Source: Pseudomonas marvdashtae (GTDB lineage Bacteria > Pseudomonadota > Gammaproteobacteria > Pseudomonadales > Pseudomonadaceae). From it: 64,000 bases of DNA. Positions 60,989 through 64,000 of the stretch are shown here, piece by piece; within the stretch, counting starts at the first letter, position 1; every line of letters starts with the position of its first letter. The translations under genes and the position numbers were made by a program. The stretch covers positions 2,696,001 to 2,760,000 of the forward strand of contig NZ_JABWQX020000001.1 in assembly GCF_014268655.2 (NCBI RefSeq), read 5' to 3'. The notes under the pieces were generated by a model, which had not been told where the DNA came from, made no database searches, and was given only the letters and a program-made list of their open reading frames with translations.

Positions 60989-63900
60989 ATGTCCATTCAA
61001 ACTACCCATATCGAGTTTATCCAGGCCAGGCTGCCAGCCTGGTTGAAGCGAGCCCCCCGTGCGGACCAGAAGCGCTTCAAGGTGCTTGTCCAGCAATTGC
61101 AGCGCGACAGCGATGCGCTCAATGCGCTCCTGGTCGACTTGCCTGCACCGGAAGCCTTCGCCAGCGAACTGCTGCAGGCTGAGCCGCAAATACAGGCTTG
61201 GCGTCCAATAAACGGCGTCGGCGACCACGCGGACGCGATACGCCGTGCGAGGGTCAGGCGCGGGCCCTACGTTATTGATCCCACGTTGTCGGTGATCAAG
61301 GCGGCCATGGCCAATTATCCTCCCGGCGATGCGGTCATCGGCGGTGAGTTCGATACCAAGGGCGAACTTTTCATTCAGGGGCGGCCACAGGAATTTACCC
61401 GATGGGGCGCGCCGTCGGACACCGCGCCTTTACCCATGAGCCCGGCAGAGTTCGCGCGGCTGTGTCGCCGAGTGGACGTAGGCGGGGCTTACCGCCAGTT
61501 GTTGGAAGGGAAGCTGCCGCGCATTGGCAGCGAAATTCCAGCCATCGCCAACCTCTACATGGCGTATGCACGCAGTCAGCTGACTCATGATGCCTACGAG
61601 GCGAAACTGAACGGGCGCCTCGATGAAACCGGCGTGCGGTTGCTGGCTCACGTTGGCATCCAACTCGAAGAGCGGCCCGTCGTCCCCCTGGCCTGCGAGG
61701 TCAAGTCCCTGGAGCTGTTGTCGGTGCCGCTGTTTGGCGCGCGGGTGTATTGGGGCGTGCAAGGGGACGCCAGCGGCGTGCGGCCGATTGTCCTGCACAT
61801 TCCCAACGATGAAGTGGCGCCCCTCAAGCAGTTTGCCAGCCTGCAAGCCATGTCCGCAGAACTCACTGAGCGGGTACGCAGACGCCGCTATCGCGAGCGC
61901 CTGATGGAGTATTTTCCGTTGCGTCTGCAGGCTTTGCTCGGGACGGCTCTCCATGATCAGGTGGAATGGCGGGTGGACAACAACCCCAACGTGATCCAGG
62001 AGCTCTACGCCAGGATCACCGGCTGGCGCGACGGGGAGCGGGGCGAGGATGGCAGCCGTCAACGTATCCGGATTCCCATGCCCAAGGTTGCCTGGGGCAT
62101 GGGTGATCTACGTGTAGAACCGTGGACCGCTTGCTACAACGAATGGCGCGGCCAAGTCCTCGACAACGCGGCTACGCTGATGGTCCCGACCCGGTATCTG
62201 GACTGGCAGGCGCAGTTGGCTCGCCTTGCCTACTGGGAGAGCCTGGTCGAGCGTGCGTTGATGCTCGCCGCGACCTTCTTCCCGTTTTGTGCGCCCATCG
62301 GCATGACGGCAGCGGCGGTAGGCGGCGTGCGCCTCGTGTACGAAATCTTCGAGGGCATCCAGGCATTCAATCAAGGGCATGCCCAGGAAGGCATCGAGCA
62401 TATCTTCAACGTATTGTTCGGAATCGCTCAAGGTGCCTACCTGGGTTTTATCGGCGGCGCCATCGAGCCCATGCAAGTTCAGGATGGCAGCACGCGCTTG
62501 TGGAATGGCGATGTCACGCCTTTCCAGGCGCGACGATTGCCACCCGTGGAGGCCGAGCAGGATGCCTGGGGTGTCTGGCGAACAATCGACAAGGCCTGGG
62601 TGCGAATCGACGATCGATACTTCGAAGTCCAAGGCACCGGCGATGCCTTGAACCTGCGATTGCCCGTCGGGCACCGAGGCATCAGGCCTCCGCTGGCGTG
62701 GAGCCGTGGCCGCGGTTGGCAATGGGCGCATCGTGACCCGATGCAGCGGGGCAACCTGGAGCTGGTGCGGTCCTTCGTCGAGACGCCTGGCGAACTCGAT
62801 GACGTGACGATTCTTGCGCTGCAGCGTCAGGTCGGAATCAGCGAGGCACATCTGCGCTACCTGCAAGTCGAGGGACAGCCGTTGCCGGCCATATTCGCCG
62901 ACGCGCTGGATGAGGCCCGAAACTGGCAATGGCTGCGGCATACCATCGAGCGTCTGCGTCGTGATGAGGCTCCAGGTGGCAAACATTTTCGGATCGTCCA
63001 GACACTGGTTGAACTGCCAGGCTGGCCGAAAAAATTGACGCTGCGTTATTACGACGAGGTGACGCTTTATCCCGTGGGGAATAAGGCCAACACACGTTCT
63101 GTTCGCCTGACCAAGGCTGACCTGGAGCACGATGCCTGGGCGTCCTACGTGCTGGTCAGCCTTGACTCGGATGAGCAGACCGCGATCCTCGGGCAAAGCA
63201 GCTTCGGCTTGCGTCCGGCGGAACGCAGTCATCTGCTGGCTCAACGCTGGGCCGAGCTATTGGAGCGCAACGCCGCTCGGCTGACCAAGGGCATGCGCCG
63301 ACCCATCTTGCTCGATCCTTTGGCCGCGCCAGTACGCCGAGCCTTTCCCGGCTTGCCGGAATCCATCGCCAATGAGCTTGCCCGGGAGACCACCGGCCAG
63401 GATCGACTGCGCTTGCTTGATGGCCGAGTGAATGAAGGCCTGGGCAAACGGTGCGCGCAAGCCTTGCGCGAGCTGCGCCTGAGCCGTGCGTTGGGTGCCT
63501 TGGCACGCGGTGAAAACAGCGGTGATCGTGATCGCATTGTCATGGGCCTGCTCGGCCGCTCGCCGCAGGCCCAAGGCCGGCTGCATTTGCGCCTATGGTC
63601 ACGGGAACTGAGAGGGCCGATCGAAGTGGAAGCAGAAGGCCCCATCAAGGTCATTCGCCAGGAAGACGATAAATACCGCCCCTTTGACGAATATGGTGAA
63701 GAGCTGGCTGGCCCCCTGGCGCTGGAGGAGGCCTTGCTCAGAGCCATGCCAGACGACGCGCGCCAGGCGTTGGGCTTGAATATCTGGGAAGCGGACAAGC
63801 TGCGCGCTCAGCTACTCGCCCAGGCACTGGAGGACCGGCAGGGATTGCGATCCTTTCTGTCGATGAAAGGCATCGGTGATGACGGCCCGCGTCCCCAGTG

Positions 63901-64000
63901 GCTGAATGGACGCTTGGGTTACCCGCTTAGCGGTCGCGGACGGATTCCGCTACAGGAATGGCACCAGGGGCTGGACCATCGACTCGAGCAACTGTATCCC
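60989..64000 (+). CDS. Large dermonecrotic-toxin-like (DUF6543) protein, N-terminal part
   Basis: The first 1004 codons of a very large protein (no stop before the right edge). It begins MSIQTTHIEF after a perfect AGGAGGT Shine-Dalgarno. The sequence resembles the N-terminal half of Pseudomonas dermonecrotic-toxin-domain proteins (DUF6543), which often carry leucine-rich repeats and a novel E3 ligase (NEL) further on. Hydrophobic segments near residues 420-450 and 475-500 (ALMLAATFFPFCAPIGM, then FNVLFGIAQGAYLGFIGG) look like the family's membrane helices; there is no N-terminal signal peptide. The end and effector domain are outside the window, so toxin activity is not shown. No immunity gene is visible upstream. 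Confidence 0.75.
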   Translation, partial: MSIQTTHIEFIQARLPAWLKRAPRADQKRFKVLVQQLQRDSDALNALLVDLPAPEAFASELLQAEPQIQAWRPINGVGDHADAIRRARVRRGPYVIDPTLSVIKAAMANYPPGDAVIGGEFDTKGELFIQGRPQEFTRWGAPSDTAPLPMSPAEFARLCRRVDVGGAYRQLLEGKLPRIGSEIPAIANLYMAYARSQLTHDAYEAKLNGRLDETGVRLLAHVGIQLEERPVVPLACEVKSLELLSVPLFGARVYWGVQGDASGVRPIVLHIPNDEVAPLKQFASLQAMSAELTERVRRRRYRERLMEYFPLRLQALLGTALHDQVEWRVDNNPNVIQELYARITGWRDGERGEDGSRQRIRIPMPKVAWGMGDLRVEPWTACYNEWRGQVLDNAATLMVPTRYLDWQAQLARLAYWESLVERALMLAATFFPFCAPIGMTAAAVGGVRLVYEIFEGIQAFNQGHAQEGIEHIFNVLFGIAQGAYLGFIGGAIEPMQVQDGSTRLWNGDVTPFQARRLPPVEAEQDAWGVWRTIDKAWVRIDDRYFEVQGTGDALNLRLPVGHRGIRPPLAWSRGRGWQWAHRDPMQRGNLELVRSFVETPGELDDVTILALQRQVGISEAHLRYLQVEGQPLPAIFADALDEARNWQWLRHTIERLRRDEAPGGKHFRIVQTLVELPGWPKKLTLRYYDEVTLYPVGNKANTRSVRLTKADLEHDAWASYVLVSLDSDEQTAILGQSSFGLRPAERSHLLAQRWAELLERNAARLTKGMRRPILLDPLAAPVRRAFPGLPESIANELARETTGQDRLRLLDGRVNEGLGKRCAQALRELRLSRALGALARGENSGDRDRIVMGLLGRSPQAQGRLHLRLWSRELRGPIEVEAEGPIKVIRQEDDKYRPFDEYGEELAGPLALEEALLRAMPDDARQALGLNIWEADKLRAQLLAQALEDRQGLRSFLSMKGIGDDGPRPQWLNGRLGYPLSGRGRIPLQEWHQGLDHRLEQLYP

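Overview
The window is high-GC Gammaproteobacterial DNA and almost certainly comes from an environmental Pseudomonas of the fluorescens/putida type. The evidence is gene content and gene order: a ped/exa-type quinoprotein alcohol dehydrogenase locus, a ferR-ech-vdh-fcs ferulate locus, vanAB, and dispersed palindromic repeats with GTGGCGAGGG or GATCGTTCCCACGC ends. I saw no rRNA, tRNA, CRISPR array, insertion sequence or prophage. The species is not assigned.

Bases 1-18300 hold a lanthanide/calcium-switched, PQQ-dependent alcohol oxidation locus. On the minus strand are pedA1-A2-B-C (ABC transporter, cut by the left edge), a pentapeptide-repeat protein and the Ca-type dehydrogenase PedE. On the plus strand are the PedS2/PedR2 two-component system, cytochrome c PedF, a three-gene 'quinoprotein relay' set (MoxJ/XoxJ-like protein, SoxYZ-like carrier, zinc metallohydrolase), the Ln-type dehydrogenase PedH, aldehyde dehydrogenase PedI, an orphan 23-residue pqqA, an ErcA-like iron alcohol dehydrogenase and a soluble hybrid histidine kinase. 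PedE has Ser347 and PedH has Asp325 at the metal-discriminating position. Two short motifs recur in the control regions and may be the cis-elements of the switch.

Bases 18300-31200 are a mosaic of small units. They comprise malate:quinone oxidoreductase, a Tat-like dienelactone-hydrolase-family protein, an Rrf2 regulator with a thioredoxin-reductase-like flavoprotein, a LysR/AtuA-like/AtuA_C-like/CitMHS group, a CAP-domain protein, a polyol-dehydrogenase-like SDR with an AraC regulator, and RtcB.

Bases 31200-53600 look like a route for lignin-type phenylpropanoids. A DmpR/XylR-type sigma-54 activator faces a predicted -24/-12 promoter and a six-gene run: aromatic aldehyde dehydrogenase, CalA-like coniferyl alcohol dehydrogenase, DUF1302, DUF1329, YCF48-like propeller and MMPL/RND protein. 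Next come an aromatic acid MFS importer and an OprD-type porin, then ferR/ech/vdh/fcs and vanR/vanBA. Together they would take coniferyl alcohol through ferulate, vanillin and vanillate to protocatechuate. The four envelope genes joined to CalA are the best candidate here for an undescribed system.

Bases 53600-60900 hold a three-subunit FAD/2Fe-2S amine or opine dehydrogenase with RidA, a cationic amino-acid-type binding protein, a GlcG/HbpS-like protein, LysR and AraC regulators and a LysE exporter. From 60989 to the right edge runs the N-terminal 1004 codons of a very large protein resembling the Pseudomonas dermonecrotic-toxin-like (DUF6543) family.
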